Source: Turbatrix aceti
Taxonomy: Eukaryota; Nematoda; Chromadorea; Rhabditida; Panagrolaimidae
NCBI GenBank assembly: GCA_963969345.1
Contig: OZ017769.1
Location: forward strand, 9,861,725-9,925,724
Length of the DNA: 64,000 nt
Reading direction: 5' to 3'
Shown piece by piece: positions 34,358-44,761 of the stretch. Below the pieces are notes generated by a model. The model saw only the letters and a list, made by a program, of their open reading frames with translations. It searched no databases and had not been told where the DNA came from. The translations under genes were made by a program, and so were the position numbers. Each line of letters starts with the position of its first letter. Within the stretch, counting starts at the first letter, position 1.

Positions 34358-36315
34358 ATGTCAACGTTGTCATCTACAAGATTACTGTTTTTTATATTGT
34401 TGTTATCCCAAATGTTGATTTACTACGGAAAAGCTTCCACACCACAACGACCCAAGCCGTACACCGAGTTCGATTGCCCCAATGAACACTGGGTATCCAA
34501 AATCCAGCATACAGGTGATTACGACAAGTGCTACGACACTTACATTCCAAAGCACATTTCAAGGTGCGAGATTCCAAATTGGTGCAAGCCGGTTCACGAA
34601 TCGTCGCTTCCAGTATCAATTCTGTCATTGTCAGAAAAATTTGCTTTGGGTTGGTAAATTTCACTTTTATCAAGGCGGGACAAAGATAAAATTAAAATTT
34701 TCAGATAAAATTTTTGGAATTTATGCGACGGGAATGCACGTACCGTGCCGCAACGAAAGTTTAAAAAAACCCAACGGAAAGTACAAATTCGTAAACGCTA
34801 ACGGATCACCCGTTGTCGTACCGTATCTCAGCCTAAACAAGGATTACGTTACCACAGACGTTGTATACAACGACAATGGTAACCTGAGAGAAGACATGTT
34901 AGTGTCGTATCAAAGTCGTCTTCTTGACGATCTTAATATGAACGGAATCGTCGGCATTCTCTGCGAAATTGTTCTTCCAAAGGCCCCTGTAAACAATAAC
35001 TGTGATGGTATCCAAGGATTATTTTAGTTTAGATAACTTATCGCAAAATACGGTTTAGATTTGGGAGCAAATTACAATTTAGCAACTATTGACAACAAAA
35101 CGCTGTGTTTTCACCGCTCGGTTTATTTACCACTCGGTGAGGTCGATGACGACTACCCTGATTACAACTCTGATATATTGTACAACAGATATGACCCCTA
35201 TCAGAGTGATACTTATTTTCAATACGCCAGCATGTATATTGTTAAATCGGTTTTTAACGCTTCGATAGGATGCATAACTTTGATCATTGATTTGCCTATT
35301 CTGTGGTTTCTGCTCTCGGTATGTTTTTAAAAAACAGCATCCTATTCAGCATGTTTTGGTGTCTGTTTCAGAATCAAGACAAATACTCATACAAGAAAAG
35401 TTACTATTGGATTCTGCTGAATATTATATTGCTACACATTTGTATGATGGCGATATATTTTGTAAAAGCTGTCATAATTCTCTTCGCCATGTATAACAAT
35501 CGTGAAATTGATGTAGGCATGCTAGAAGTTCTACTGTATAATCAAGTTTTTTTACCGTTGTTTTTAAATGCCGTATCTGTGTTTCTGCAAATGTTAACTT
35601 TTAACCAGTTCATGATATTTTTTTCTCCTTCGTGGCATGAACGACTGTTTGAAGGACATTTGTTATATTTATTATCACTTCTGATATGGATTTTTATCGA
35701 TTTTTCACTCTTGGTTTACCTGATAACTGAAACAATGATACCAAGAATTTTGATGACGAAATCTGCAATCAGTTATTGGAAATGGAAAATTCGTGGCTTC
35801 ACAACAAAATTCACTGTATGTCGTAGTTTGTTATTTTGTGATACGTTATCATTCGTAATAGTTTTTTTCAGTGGCGGTTGTACAGAATTTTGGAAAACAG
35901 GTTTTACATTTTTGTACCACTGGATATCATTATTATCCTCGAAATTTGTTTCAACATTCAATTTCGACTTCAAAGTGGACGTCAATTCTTTACGGTTTTA
36001 TCATGGACATCAGGCGGTCGATATGCCGGAAGCGTTGTACGAATTGTGCTTTTGGCAATTGCAAACATAGCTCCGCTATTTACAAGTCAAAATTTTAGTG
36101 GCATGTTAATCGGCAGTAACTTATTGATTCCCGTAAATTCAAACAATGAACGTTTTTCCTGGTGCTATGTATTGAAATATGGAGTTTTATCACAGTTAGT
36201 TGGCAATCTGTCAATCCTGCTTCCTGGCTTGTCACTTACTTTTTGCGACCACGACATTCGGCAATTCTTAAAGCTCATGTGTAAAGGACGATCAAACAAA
36301 GTTCATGTTGTTTAA
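34358..36315 (+). CDS. CTLD-like ectodomain + 7TM receptor, gene A
   Basis: Exons 34358-34649, 34705-35007, 35059-35318, 35372-35815 and 35872-36315 join in frame to 580 residues. A signal peptide (about 1-26) is followed by a Cys-rich ectodomain (about 27-240). Its pattern is CP..HW, KCYDTY, SRCEIPNWCKP.HESSLPVS, MHVPC, NGKYKFVNANGSP and GILCEI. This resembles a divergent C-type-lectin-like domain and matches the secreted protein at 58248-59785. Seven hydrophobic segments follow at about 264-285, 296-326, 346-369, 381-404, 446-470, 490-510 and 538-560. FNQFMIFFSPSWHERLF follows TM3 at the place of the NRF..F..P motif of nematode chemoreceptors. The tail is RQFLKLMCKGRSNKVHVV. It is probably a plasma-membrane sensory receptor. 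A close paralogue with the same five-exon plan is at 44762-46837. The lectin assignment is inference from cysteine and motif order. Confidence 0.78.
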
Positions 36316-36319
36316 ATTA

Positions 36320-36755
36320 ATGAAAGTATAATAATATACATTTTTTGTGTGTATATATGTAATATATATGTAAATTGTTTCATTTATTTATTTACCGTCC
36401 TTCTCAATGGTAAACACCACACTGTCGTAAAATTGAGGAAACCGGATACATTCACAAAAGAATCCCCGCTTGAAACTTTGTGATGCACGCCGTCGATCAA
36501 GTTGCTATTGTTATTGTATGAATTTGGGTTCAGTCAAAGCGTATTTTTTGTCAATGACAAGATCGCTTATGTCCGACGCATTGATGCGAGTCGTTTTTGA
36601 CCACAAATTCTAGCTGGACGAGTTCGAAAAAATTCCACAGTTACGCACGTACTGAAACACACAAAACGCAATCCCTGGAAATATTTTGCATTGCTGTGCT
36701 GAAATCAGTTGTATCATATTCTTATTCTTGCAGTTGTAACAAACTATTCGTCAGG
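36320..36755. other. intergenic / 5' region of the mucin-type gene
   Basis: AT-rich spacer with TATATATG runs. It ends with a TTCTTGCAG acceptor at about 36733, 23 bases before the next start codon, which suggests a trans-splice or 5'-UTR splice site. Confidence 0.35.
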
Positions 36756-38076
36756 ATGCAACGAGCTGTTGTCCGCTTTGTTTTGGTAGTCGTTCTTCTG
36801 TCGCCTTTGGTATTTGTGTTTACTGATGCATGTCCCCATGAACGCGATGGTGTACGGTATTACAGTGGCACGAACAACTGCTATATCTTTAGTCCTATTT
36901 ACGAGACACCTGGTGTTGCAGACACTGTTAACGAAACAGAAATCAGACATTATCTGAATGAATTTTGCCCTTCATCCTGGAGCGTTGCAGAAATAAATCC
37001 CCTAAATTTCAATTATTTTTCCGAAATTAAAAATGTCGTTCAAAAACGGTTCAATGGATTTGATCGAGAAAAAGGGTATGCCGTAATAATGCAAAAAATA
37101 ACTGGGTTGAACATTGATATTAGTAATAATTTTATGGTGGTACAGGTATTTAAAGGTATGTAAAAAAAAAGTTTTCAACTAAACGATTTACTTTATATAT
37201 GAATGATTTAGACAAAGATAACAGTACAACAGTCGGTATTTCTAAACTGCATGAATACGCTAGTCATGTTATCTGTCAAATTCCTCGACAATTAGAAAGC
37301 ATGGTTCCACCTAAGTTCCCGACAATCACAACAACCACGACAACGACGACCACAACAATGACAACCACCGTACCAACGACGACGACGACAGTACCGACAA
37401 CGACCGAACAGGTGACAACAACGACGACCCCGGAACCCACACCAATGTCTGTGGAGACAACCAGTGAACTGGAATCATCAATTTCTACGAACCCTGCAAC
37501 GCAACCGGTAACATCTGACGATTCGACAAAAAGCGAAGAGCCTTCTACTCCAGATTCTACTTCCAATTTGTCTTCGACACTTGTCACCGATGATACTTCC
37601 AATTTGTCTTCGATACTTGTCACCGATGATACTTCCAATTTTTCTTCGACACTTGTCACCGAATCTTCTCCCATGCCTGAAGCAGTTATTTCAGTTGAGC
37701 CCTCCGAAATTCCTCCTGTCACCGAAACAAGTTCGGAAAATGATGAAAGCTCACGTACGTTTATCAATTTTTTCCAGATCATAAAAATCGCATTTCAGTC
37801 GTTCCTGTCGGATACATGATCATGGCATTTTCGGGAGTTGTGTTGTTCGTCGGTGGCGCGGTGTTCGTACTCATAATCTTCGACGTGATCCTTCCATCAA
37901 ACAAAAAGAAGAAGTCAACTGATACATATTCGGCTCATCTCAGTTTGCTAGGTGCAAGTTACCGCACAGTTAGCGTCGATCAACAAGCGCCTTCATCCAT
38001 CGTATTGAACGCTTCAGAAATGGGAAAATCAGAAATGGGAAAATCAGAAATGGCAAATCTTCCCCAAAAAAAATAG
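36756..38076 (+). CDS. single-pass protein: CTLD-like domain, Thr-rich mucin stalk, TM
   Basis: Exons 36756-37155, 37212-37754 and 37799-38076 give 406 residues. A signal peptide (VVRFVLVVVLLSPLVFVFTD) precedes ACPHERDGVRYYSG, NNCYIFSP and, further on, SHVICQI, again a CP...CY...C order like a reduced CTLD. Next come a Thr-rich mucin-like stretch (about 175-215), Ser/Thr/Glu-rich sequence with three DDTSNxSS(I/T)LVT-type repeats, and a transmembrane helix (VVLFVGGAVFVLIIF). The cytoplasmic tail has KKKK and three GKSEM-type repeats. Predicted topology is type I, with an O-glycosylated stalk holding the domain away from the membrane. It lies between the two CTLD-7TM genes. The lectin-like call for this N-domain is weaker than for the receptors. 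Confidence 0.65.
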
Positions 38077-38264
38077 TAATATTTTTGAAAATAAAATTAG
38101 TTGATGTCAATGTTTATCAAAAAAGAACAACACTAAATAAACAAAAAGAAAAAAATTATCGTCGAAACAAGTAATTTTTAGAACGTCAGAGATTTGCCCC
38201 CAATATTAAATACTAAACAAGTCGTTTGAGCTGATGTTCCATATATTCAGTTTTCCTTCGAATT

Positions 38265-39380
38265 TTAAATTTTATACAAAAAAACGTAAGATATAAGACA
38301 AAGGAAAGCGCAATACAAACTCAGGTAAACACTAACAGGTACCGCAGAAAAAAATTGTTTTGCCTGCGAAATAACAAAATTAGACGAACGCGCCGCACAG
38401 AAAATCGCTAGACAAAATCTTTCCAACAGTATACTTCTCCAGGCTTTGAAGACGATAAATGGAACTGCGAGCGCTGTATTTGTCAAATCTCGGATGCAAT
38501 CACCGATCACAACTTCATATTCTCGTAATTTTCGTGATTGATTCTCAAATTTGTATGACAGTACCAGCAGTACCAAGTAAATTGCGTGAAAACCTACGAA
38601 AAAGAATGTCTGTGCCAAAAGACGATTTTCGGCCTTTCGTTGTTGTTTGGAGACTTCAACAGCGTCCTGTGCCCTGCAGAATCGACTAGCCAGACCAGCG
38701 GAAATGCAAAAGCAGACTGAGAGTACTGTAGTTACGGTATTGGAAATGTAAATCGCAAAAAAGTGCATTTCGATGTGAGTTGTATATTCTTCCATGCTGC
38801 AAGACAACAAGTCAATTGATATCAAGCATCCCCAATTTGGGGATGTCATACGAAGCACGAAAATGGGATACGTAAAAATAAAAATAATGCAACCGGTTGT
38901 GAAGTAGCTGTTCCAGAGAATTTTTGAACGGCGCCAGAAAATAACTGCTAAAACTTTTGTGGCGGTCTTAAAAAACGTGAAAAAAATAATACCGGTGAAC
39001 CTGTTGAATGAAAGCGACGTAAACCAAATCCCAACAAAGTAGTCAACGTGTTTTTCCAAAAAATCACGAACATCATACAGCCAACGTATTTTGTGTTTAT
39101 ACCGATAGTTAATAACCATAAGAACAAAAAGCACCATGTAGTAGATACAGCCGGTGATCAACAAAGCCATAAAAGGTGTTCTAAACACTGAATCCTTTAA
39201 ACGCATATTTTTTAGCATCAAATACACAACAAAAATCATAATTGAAAAGTTGAGCGCTTTTACTCCAAACTGAACAGCGGTGGCGCTTGATTTGACTGAA
39301 AAAATTGAACTGAGATCGAAACAATCGGTTGCAAAAATTAGGTATACTGTACCTGCATCATCTACATAATAGTCATCCAT
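38265..39380 (-). CDS. nematode serpentine chemoreceptor (7TM), single exon
   Basis: One uninterrupted 371-residue frame begins MDDYYVDDAGTVYLIF. Seven hydrophobic segments are spaced as in nematode serpentine receptors. SFNRF after TM3 matches the NRF landmark of the srg-superfamily-type receptors. KQQRKAENRLLAQTFFF precedes TM6 and SSNFVISQAKQ lies near the C-terminal end. The family is expected to act in chemosensory neurons; that is family inference. The absence of introns is unusual for such genes and could point to a retroposed origin. A truncated relative lies at 32106-32522. It cannot be placed in a named class (srv, srx or other) without a profile search. Confidence 0.75.
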   Translation of the reverse strand: MDDYYVDDAGTVYLIFATDCFDLSSIFSVKSSATAVQFGVKALNFSIMIFVVYLMLKNMRLKDSVFRTPFMALLITGCIYYMVLFVLMVINYRYKHKIRWLYDVRDFLEKHVDYFVGIWFTSLSFNRFTGIIFFTFFKTATKVLAVIFWRRSKILWNSYFTTGCIIFIFTYPIFVLRMTSPNWGCLISIDLLSCSMEEYTTHIEMHFFAIYISNTVTTVLSVCFCISAGLASRFCRAQDAVEVSKQQRKAENRLLAQTFFFVGFHAIYLVLLVLSYKFENQSRKLREYEVVIGDCIRDLTNTALAVPFIVFKAWRSILLERFCLAIFCAARSSNFVISQAKQFFSAVPVSVYLSLYCAFLCLISYVFLYKI

Positions 39381-39399
39381 GTTTTAAAGATACGGTAGA

Positions 39400-40060
39400 G
39401 TACGTTGCACACTATTTAGAGTTGCACTAAATATGATAAGCTGTGAAAATTGTGCACAGTTGTTTGTTTCACACTTTCTTTTTATGCAAAACTCACTGAT
39501 GTGAGTAACAAACATTTTGTTTTGTAATAAGCTAAAAGAAATTATGCAGTAACGCAGAGCAGGTGAATATCCGCGTGATTCATTTCTTGATGTTTGATTT
39601 ACTGTGAGTGCATTTTTTAGATGTTTGCCAAAAACGTGAACAATTAATCGAACGGAAACGCAAGGTATTTGTTGTCGATGATGAAAAAAAACTGTTGAGC
39701 AAAATATGTAATGTAAAAAATTATGTACTGTTGAGTAAGGGAGATGTGAAGTAAAAACTGACTTTTAGTTTTTTATATATGAGACTGATCGAAACATTGT
39801 ATGTACACTGAGGTTCCAGCCCCCCCCTTCCCGTTCCCCGGGGAATTCCCCGCAGGGAGAAAAAAATTAGAGTCTTTGAAAGTGTTTTGCTGTTGGAGTG
39901 CAAATTTTATGAAATGTTGTTTTGCATAGTCAACAAAATTGTTTTGGTAAATTTTACAAATAAATTTATCAACCAACAAAAAACAGATATTATGAGATTT
40001 TCAATTGGCCGTGATATATTTGTTATACTGTACAATCGTGGAGTATACCCGGGTGAAGTA
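39400..40060. other. intergenic
   Basis: AT-rich, no supported gene. A GC-rich palindromic block (core CGGGGAATTCCCCG) at about 39838 matches one near 11146. Confidence 0.35.
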
Positions 40061-40071
40061 AGATAAACTGT

Positions 40072-40682
40072 TTAGCCTCCGGAAACAGGTGGTATGAGAG
40101 CGATTTCAGTAGACGAGTCAAGGTGCAGGAGCTCGTCATGGTGTCTGTACTGTTGTGCAACGGCTACCACGCATTTCGAACTCAATTCGTTGAGCGCCGG
40201 ATGGAGCTGAAGAAATCGTTGTTTTTTTTCAGAAAGGAGAAAAATAGCTGATAATGTCAGACCAAGAGAGAAAAAAATATGTAAATCTAATATTATTTTG
40301 ATAATTTTTTTATAAGCAATCGTAAAATTTTTGAAAAGTATTTTGTTATTATTATTTCGTAATTGCGCATGGATCTAAAAAATTTTTTACATAAAGTTTT
40401 TTTTATGTATTTTGTGAAAATGATCTGACAGATCAGAGAACCTTGTGATGAAAAATTCTGCATTGCGCAGTATATATTTTTTTGGGGAAAACACCTTCCT
40501 TGCCAGACATTTCTGCTGCAGATTAGCAACACCGTCACCCCCTTTTAAAAAACGCTTACATCAATAGCGGATTGAATAATTTCGGCAGGAGTCATGTGAG
40601 GCTTTCCCCGAATCCGGATTCTGTCGGTACCGACTAAGGCCCGTGCCTCTCCGAATAGCAGCACGGTTATGTCAAATGTCAT
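40072..40682 (-). CDS. MOCS2A: molybdopterin synthase sulfur-carrier subunit (MoaD/MOCS2A)
   Basis: Two exons on the minus strand: 40682-40560 and 40206-40072, joined in phase 0 (donor GAT|GTAAGC, acceptor TTCTTCAG). The 85-residue product begins MTFDITVLLFGEARALVGTD, the MoaD beta-grasp start, and ends STEIALIPPVSGG. The PPVSGG end with the terminal Gly-Gly is the family's thiocarboxylation site. The subunit carries sulfur to molybdopterin synthase (with MOCS2B) in cytosolic molybdenum cofactor synthesis. Length fits the family (about 80-90). The ATG at 40682 was chosen because it puts the TVLLF strand at the N-terminus; the frame is open further upstream. The MOCS2B partner is not in this window. 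Confidence 0.88.
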
Positions 40683-40799
40683 CCGTCCGCTTTGCTTGCG
40701 TGTGCGTGCTAAAACTGTAGTTCGCGGGATTATCAGGGACACCATGTAGGGAGTGAGTAACCGTGTAATCGGATAAAAACGCAATAGATTACGAAATGC

Positions 40800-43700
40800 A
40801 CTCCGTCACGTGTTCGCGTCGTAAAAGTTACGAAAGGGAAAAGGTAGTTGATGTACAGGTGACAGATGACTGGTGTTTTTGACAACAATAGGGCATGGTA
40901 AAAATTGGTGTTGCGACTGCTGTGTTATGTATTTTTAATAAATGAAAAGGCTTTTTTTAAAACAGGATGCTGAAGATTTTTGTAAAAAAATATTATAATT
41001 AATTATTTATTTTAATATTTATTAAAATTATTTTTTTTTAATTTTTGAACTGTTAAATACTTCAGATTGAAAAAAAAGTAAAAAAAACTTTACAAATTGC
41101 ATAAAAGTATTTTTTTATACAGTAATAGATTTTTATAAACGGAACTTCATTTCACAAAAGATATTTTTTTAAGTCACACAATCTAAAAAAGCAATCCTTG
41201 TATAAATACGAAACACGCATTGCAGTGTGCCAAAGTGGATTATGACAAAAATAGAATGTATTTATGATCAGGCATGCAGGTGCAAGCCACTGACCGGATT
41301 TACGTCAGACACACAAAAGATAAAATAAACTGTCCTGGAATATTTATTATAAAACACAGACAAGCATGAATGAAAATAAAAATATGAGAAATGAAAACTG
41401 ACAGTTCACGCTCTTTTCCCCGAAAAAAAGTAATGGCATACTTGAGAAAACCGGATTTATTTATCCCTTGCATTTTTTTTGTTTTCTGAAAAAAAATGTG
41501 AAAATTGGAACGAAAGCAAACTCAATAACCACCACGTGTGAGCATTATGTCTCCTTGTGTGTGTGCGCATAACTAAACGGACGAGACACAAAAGCAAAAA
41601 AAGGGCCACGAACATGAAGCTAAAAATACATTTACCATTTAGGAAGAAAACAAAACGAGGAATATTATGTAAAGCAAGCTAAATTCCGTTAATAAACTGG
41701 AGCACTTTATTAATTTCTAGTCATATTATATTATACAACACAAAATGGGAACTGGCTGATATTTACATCTGATAGCCATCTCACAACACCTTTTTTTATC
41801 GCACGGTCGACCGGGACTGGCAGCTCGGGTCTGTGTGCTATCGATCACGAAGCGCAATAACCACCACGCACGATGTACATAATTATATAATACTATGTAT
41901 GCGCGAGTCGTGAGCAAGCATACCAAGGAGGTGAGTGAGTGGACCTGTATTTTGAACGAACTCAACCAAGCAGTTAGAGCAAGGAATGGACAGAAAAGTT
42001 TAACCAAGTTGCAGGTTGTAACTGACAAGCACGCGAGATGTACAGGTAACAGCTACTTAAAAAAACATAAAAAAACACAAATGTGTTTCTTTTTAGATCT
42101 GGACTTTTTTTGGATCAATATTTCACAACTTCACAAATGAATACAAATTTGAAATACTGGATTGTGAAGTCTTTTATGTAAAACGTGACTACTGATTGAC
42201 GTCAACGATAGGAAGAATCGCGGGTGGTACCGTTAAAAAGGCGGAGTTTGTTTGCAATGCGTGAATTCAAAACGTGACACCTTATTTTGACTGAAAATGA
42301 GATTTTTGATGACTCAAAACAAAAAATAACTGGGTTTGAATACATATAAATATAATAGTTTTACACTTGCTTCAGACAACGAAAAAACATCGTTTTTTCA
42401 TTTTCTTAGATCGATTACAATGTGATTTTTGAGTGTCAACAAAAAATCATAAAATAACGAATCAGAATCATGTTTTGTAAAATTAAAGTACAATTTACTG
42501 CGGTGATTAGCCAATTTTTAATTTTATAAACTTAGATACGGTAAAGTTTAGGATAGCGGGGTAAAATAATGCTTCTTTTAAATTTTTAAAGTTGGTTTCT
42601 AAAAAAAATAAATTTATCTAAAACTTTATATCACAACTTTAAATCATAACTGTATGTTTAGTACAATCACTAAGTAAGTTTCAAATAGCCACTGATCATC
42701 GGCGATGCTCGAACAATTGATCTTTCAATAAAGAGCATAGTAACGTGACAACCAATCGACGTCAACAGTAAGGAAAACCACCGGAGATACCATTAAAAAA
42801 AAGCAAACTGCGTTGGAAGAAACGTGACACCTTTTTTTGACATAATAATAAGTGATTTTTAAACATAAACAAAAATAAATCATAAAATAACTTAAAACGT
42901 AACACTTTTTTTGACAACAAAAAACTCGTTTTGACAAGTTTTTTCAAAAATTATGAAAAAACTGCTTGTGATAAAGTACACTTTTGTATTTATGCAGACA
43001 AAAGGCCCCATGACAGTCAAATCGTTAACAATCCTCATCGCTCATCGCTTTAGCATCCTTTTGCATTCCATTACACACCAAATCAATCGCGTTATCAAAA
43101 CAATAAAAAAAATTGCAGCACGCGGTTTTCTTCCGACTGACTGTTGTGCAGATTCTATTTGTCGCAACAAGGGACCTGTCACGGGGGGATGCAAGGGGGT
43201 GAGAAGGGTGGTATTGTTGGTACCACATCCGGTGTAAAAATGTGAGATAAGCGCATTGTAATCTTTTATTTTTATCTGATGTGTGATGGAACCTTCGAGG
43301 AAGTTAAATTGAACGGTGTATCTAAAAATTAGAAGAGTTGTAAACGAATTTGGAAAAAAAACGAAAATAAAAAAAGTAAAATAAATGAAAACAAAAGTTC
43401 ATTTTTACAAAAAAATTGATTTTTCTATCGAGTGATCGACCGTAAAAAAATTTCGGTTTTGACCTACGGCATTTTTAATCCAAAAAAAAATTTTTAATTT
43501 TTTTCAAATTTTTTTTTTCATATCAAAAAAAAAATGATCTGATAACAGAAGCTACTTCTACTATAAAAGATCGCATGTATGCCATCGGCAGAAAAATTAT
43601 TTATTATTTTTGATATTTATGATAAAATAAAAAATAAATATGTATACAAGACACTTTTCGTCTACGATAAAAAAAATATTACGTGCACTTTTTGTCCAAG

Positions 43701-43900
43701 CAGCATCATAATCGCTGTCCACCTCCACACCTTCTCCTGAATAATTTTTTTTTCAAGAACGCATAAATAATAAAAAAAAATAATATTCAATTTGGCTACG
43801 TGAAAAATGACACACAATTTTTTGTATAAATAATTTGTGTATGTTTAGTCAACTAATAAATTTAATACATATTTTATAAATATTATACATTTTATAACTA
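40800..43900. other. 3.1-kb AT-rich region without supported gene
   Basis: Mostly low-complexity AT-rich DNA. A possible small exon at 41895-42020 (MYARVVSKHTKEVSEWT, followed by a GCAG-like site) is unsupported by any family. Two diverged copies of a roughly 150-bp segment lie at about 42180-42330 and 42740-42890 (shared words CGTGAC, GACGTCAAC and GTGACACCTT). Confidence 0.35.
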
Positions 43901-43922
43901 AAAAAATGAGTTTATAGAGAAG

Positions 43923-44216
43923 CAGTGTTCCGCTCTGGCCAAAATCGACTCTCGACTCTCGACTCTGACTCAGAGTCGAGAGTCGAAAGAGTCGACTCTT
44001 TCGACTCCGACTCCCAGAATCGACTCTTTGACTCCGAGTTAAAGTAGGTTCACAGAAAATGTATTAATAAACGTCTAAAACTGCGTGCTTTCATCTTTAA
44101 CGAGTTTTTATTTTACAAAATCAAACATTTGGTATCAAAAATGGCTATAAAAGTGTATTTTTTTCAAAAAATTTTCATCAAAGAGTCGACTCTGAGTCGG
44201 AGTCAGCGGAAAACTG
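43923..44216. mobile_element. hAT-type MITE with GACTC-word interior, copy 1
   Basis: Begins CAGTGTTCCGCTCTGGCC and continues with GACTCTCGACTC repeats. The far end has GAGTCGGAGTCAGC followed by a decayed terminus. It is the inverted homologue of the intact element at 56836-57145. The right end has mutated and no target duplication is preserved. Confidence 0.75.
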
Positions 44217-44761
44217 AGTACATAAAAACTGACAGTGAGCGAGCGTTTTTTTAACTAAAAAAACAAAAATGTCTATTATAGTTTGATTGCCAAAAACATG
44301 ACAACGTTTCTGTTAGTAAAATTATCTACATTACACTGGGTAAAGCTATGAAAAAAGTGCAAGTCGGGCCAAATCAGGCAGGGATCTATTAGGGTCCGAT
44401 CGAGTATCGAGCATAAATTTTGAAAATTAAAAAAAAAATATTATACTAAGATTAAAGTTATTTGAAACTCTTGCTTTAGTCTGAATTAATTAGTTTTTAT
44501 CAGAAACATACTTTTTTTGTTAGCAGTTTTCTTGTTGACATTAACATTTTATTTATTTAAAAACAGAGTTCCTGATAAATATCATTACTTTTTCTAAACG
44601 TTAAAGTATTCTTATCTTGAATTAATTCTGCTTTTTTGACATGACCGTAAAAATGTATTAGCCGTTTACCGGCCCTTTCAGCGGTACTGGCAAACATTCA
44701 GGTGAAAAATAACTTAGCTTTGCCAAAAACTGCCTACAATATCTGAACGATAAATTGTGCC
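44217..44761. other. intergenic, upstream of CTLD-7TM gene B
   Basis: AT-rich with no supported gene. It contains the presumed promoter of the receptor gene starting at 44762. Confidence 0.3.

Noticed and set aside
41895..42140. 81-residue plus-strand frame with a possible splice site
   Set aside because: First part has coding-like codon use, but the rest is Lys-rich AT sequence and no partner exon was found.
42953..43237. 94-residue plus-strand frame MKKLLVIKYTF...
   Set aside because: No family, no splice signals, overlaps competing frames in AT-rich DNA.
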